Shown here: positions 63,246 through 64,000 of the stretch, in pieces
Numbering within the stretch: the first letter of the stretch is position 1
Layout: each line of letters opens with the position of its first letter
Assembly (NCBI GenBank): GCA_050084515.1
Contig: CM114274.1
Span: 3,968,001-4,032,000 of the forward strand
Direction: 5' to 3'
Length of the DNA stretch: 64,000 bases
From: Blasia pusilla
Lineage: Eukaryota > Marchantiophyta > Marchantiopsida > Blasiales
Position numbers and translations under genes: made by a program
The notes under the pieces: generated by a model
The model's database searches: none
What the model saw: the letters and a program-made list of their open reading frames with translations, nothing else
Told to the model about the DNA's origin: nothing

Positions 63246-63898
63246 AGCATTGAATTCCTACAAAACTAGCATACTTATTACCCAACTAGCATCGAATTCC
63301 TTAAAAAAAACTATGTGCCGCAAACTCGTAGCATCGCGGCTGAATTGTTGAAGAATCCCGTAGAGACTAGATTGAGACAAGTCCGAGACATGGATACCAC
63401 TCCCAACGTAGAAGCGCTGACCTGTGTGATCCTATGGCAAACAATAAGTGTGAAATCCTTGAAGTACTTGCAACACATCCAATACCTGTCGCGAGCAAAT
63501 AAGTGTTGGTTACAAGCGCTAGAACGGTAAAAGTCTACGCTTCCAGCCAAGTGAGGCCAATGAATTACAAAGCTTTGGGAGGTAGTTCTAGATGAAAGGT
63601 GCTCATTGTTTGAATACTTACAAGGTTTCCAATACTACGTTGCAGGAACAACTCAACTTTCACCTTCCAGTAAGCTGCCTGTTGTTCGGGATACCAACTA
63701 GGCAACTCAATTCAGTACAGTATGTTGCTCATGTCTTGACCAAAAAAAAGTTTTTACTATCACTCTGTTTCATTATCTCTAATGGGCAGAGACCTAACTA
63801 AAGGTTCTCCCTCGACGTGTGTAAACTTCCCACTCCTCGATGAAAGGAGAAAAGCCCGAAACTGAGTAACGAGGGAGTTTTATGTGCTAAAAATTGGC

Positions 63899-63928
63899 GC
63901 CGGTGCATCGCACGGGCATTCTCACTAG
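63899..63928 (+). terminator. Helitron 3' terminal hairpin and CTAG
   Basis: An 8-bp stem with one mismatch and loop atc is followed by attctca and CTAG. This is the signal that ends Helitron rolling-circle transfer, not a transcription terminator. Confidence 0.8.
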
Positions 63929-64000
63929 TTCAATATTAAAACCAGTCTGCGACCCTTTCATTGGAGACTGGTAGAAGGGGAGAAGAAAATAATTAATACG

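Larger units (their letters stand above)
61157..63928 (+). mobile_element. Non-autonomous Helitron carrying a gene fragment
   Basis: The 5' end is TCTATACTATAATGCGAGG directly after A (61156). The 3' end is CTAG (63925-63928) directly before T (63929), as expected for insertion between A and T. A hairpin with arms GCCGGTGC (63899-63906) and GCACGGGC (63910-63917), one mismatch and a 3-base loop, stands 7 bases before CTAG. No Rep-helicase is present in the 2,772 bp, so it depends on a helper. It contains an HSP70 fragment. Confidence 0.8.

Noticed and set aside
62793-63269. HSP70 as a working gene
   Set aside because: Only about 120 residues are present, with a stop codon inside, no start region and no peptide-binding domain.

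Overview
The window looks like nuclear DNA of a land plant with a large, transposon-rich genome. The evidence is one complete 377-codon actin gene with the intron positions usual for plant actins, plant-type Ty3/gypsy and Helitron elements, and a degenerate TTTAGGG-type tract. The species cannot be fixed from sequence alone. Apart from actin I see no gene that is clearly intact; nearly everything else recognisable is mobile DNA in decay.

Layout. 1-5.8 kb: AT-rich DNA without a recognised gene; one exon-like stretch at 961-1071. 5.8-6.7 kb: a hAT transposase scrap broken by an LTR. 7.74-11.63 kb: a ZNF862-like hAT element, transposase on the minus strand, bounded by 59-bp inverted repeats. 12.5-13.0, 22.7-23.7 and 26.8-27.5 kb: tracts of a recurring short palindromic motif. 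13.3-22.5 kb: a decayed minus-strand Ty3/gypsy element whose integrase ends in a PHD finger. 27.9-28.1 kb: an alternating 48/37-bp minisatellite. 28.9-31.8 kb: the actin gene with a leader intron. 34.4-38.2 kb: a minus-strand LINE. 39.17-39.37 kb: a perfect (AG)n run. 39.78-40.78 kb: a solo LTR with CAACA target duplication. 41.6-48.4 kb: a plus-strand chromodomain Ty3/gypsy element with LTRs of the same family. 48.5-48.9 kb: telomere-like repeat. 49.4-52.9 kb: remnants of a poorly described element (GHTHED-motif protein on minus, a DTLG-motif protein on plus). 53.0-54.4 kb: ~200-bp tandem repeats full of GGAACT..AGTTCC palindromes. 57.0-57.2 kb: a group II intron reverse-transcriptase-like fragment. 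60.9-63.93 kb: Helitron termini; the main Helitron (61157-63928) carries a piece of an HSP70 gene that still begins at an intron acceptor.

How it fits together. Actin is a small genic island between transposon blocks. Stop codons in both gypsy elements are mostly explained by C-to-T or G-to-A changes, which fits long-term methylation and deamination. The two gypsy elements carry different C-terminal chromatin-reader modules, PHD in one and chromodomain in the other. The strongest candidates for something little described are the PHD-tailed integrase, the Helitron capture of an HSP70 exon, the GHTHED/DTLG element and the two palindromic repeat families. Reading frames in the decayed elements often lack a proper ATG, so coordinates there mark homology rather than gene ends.
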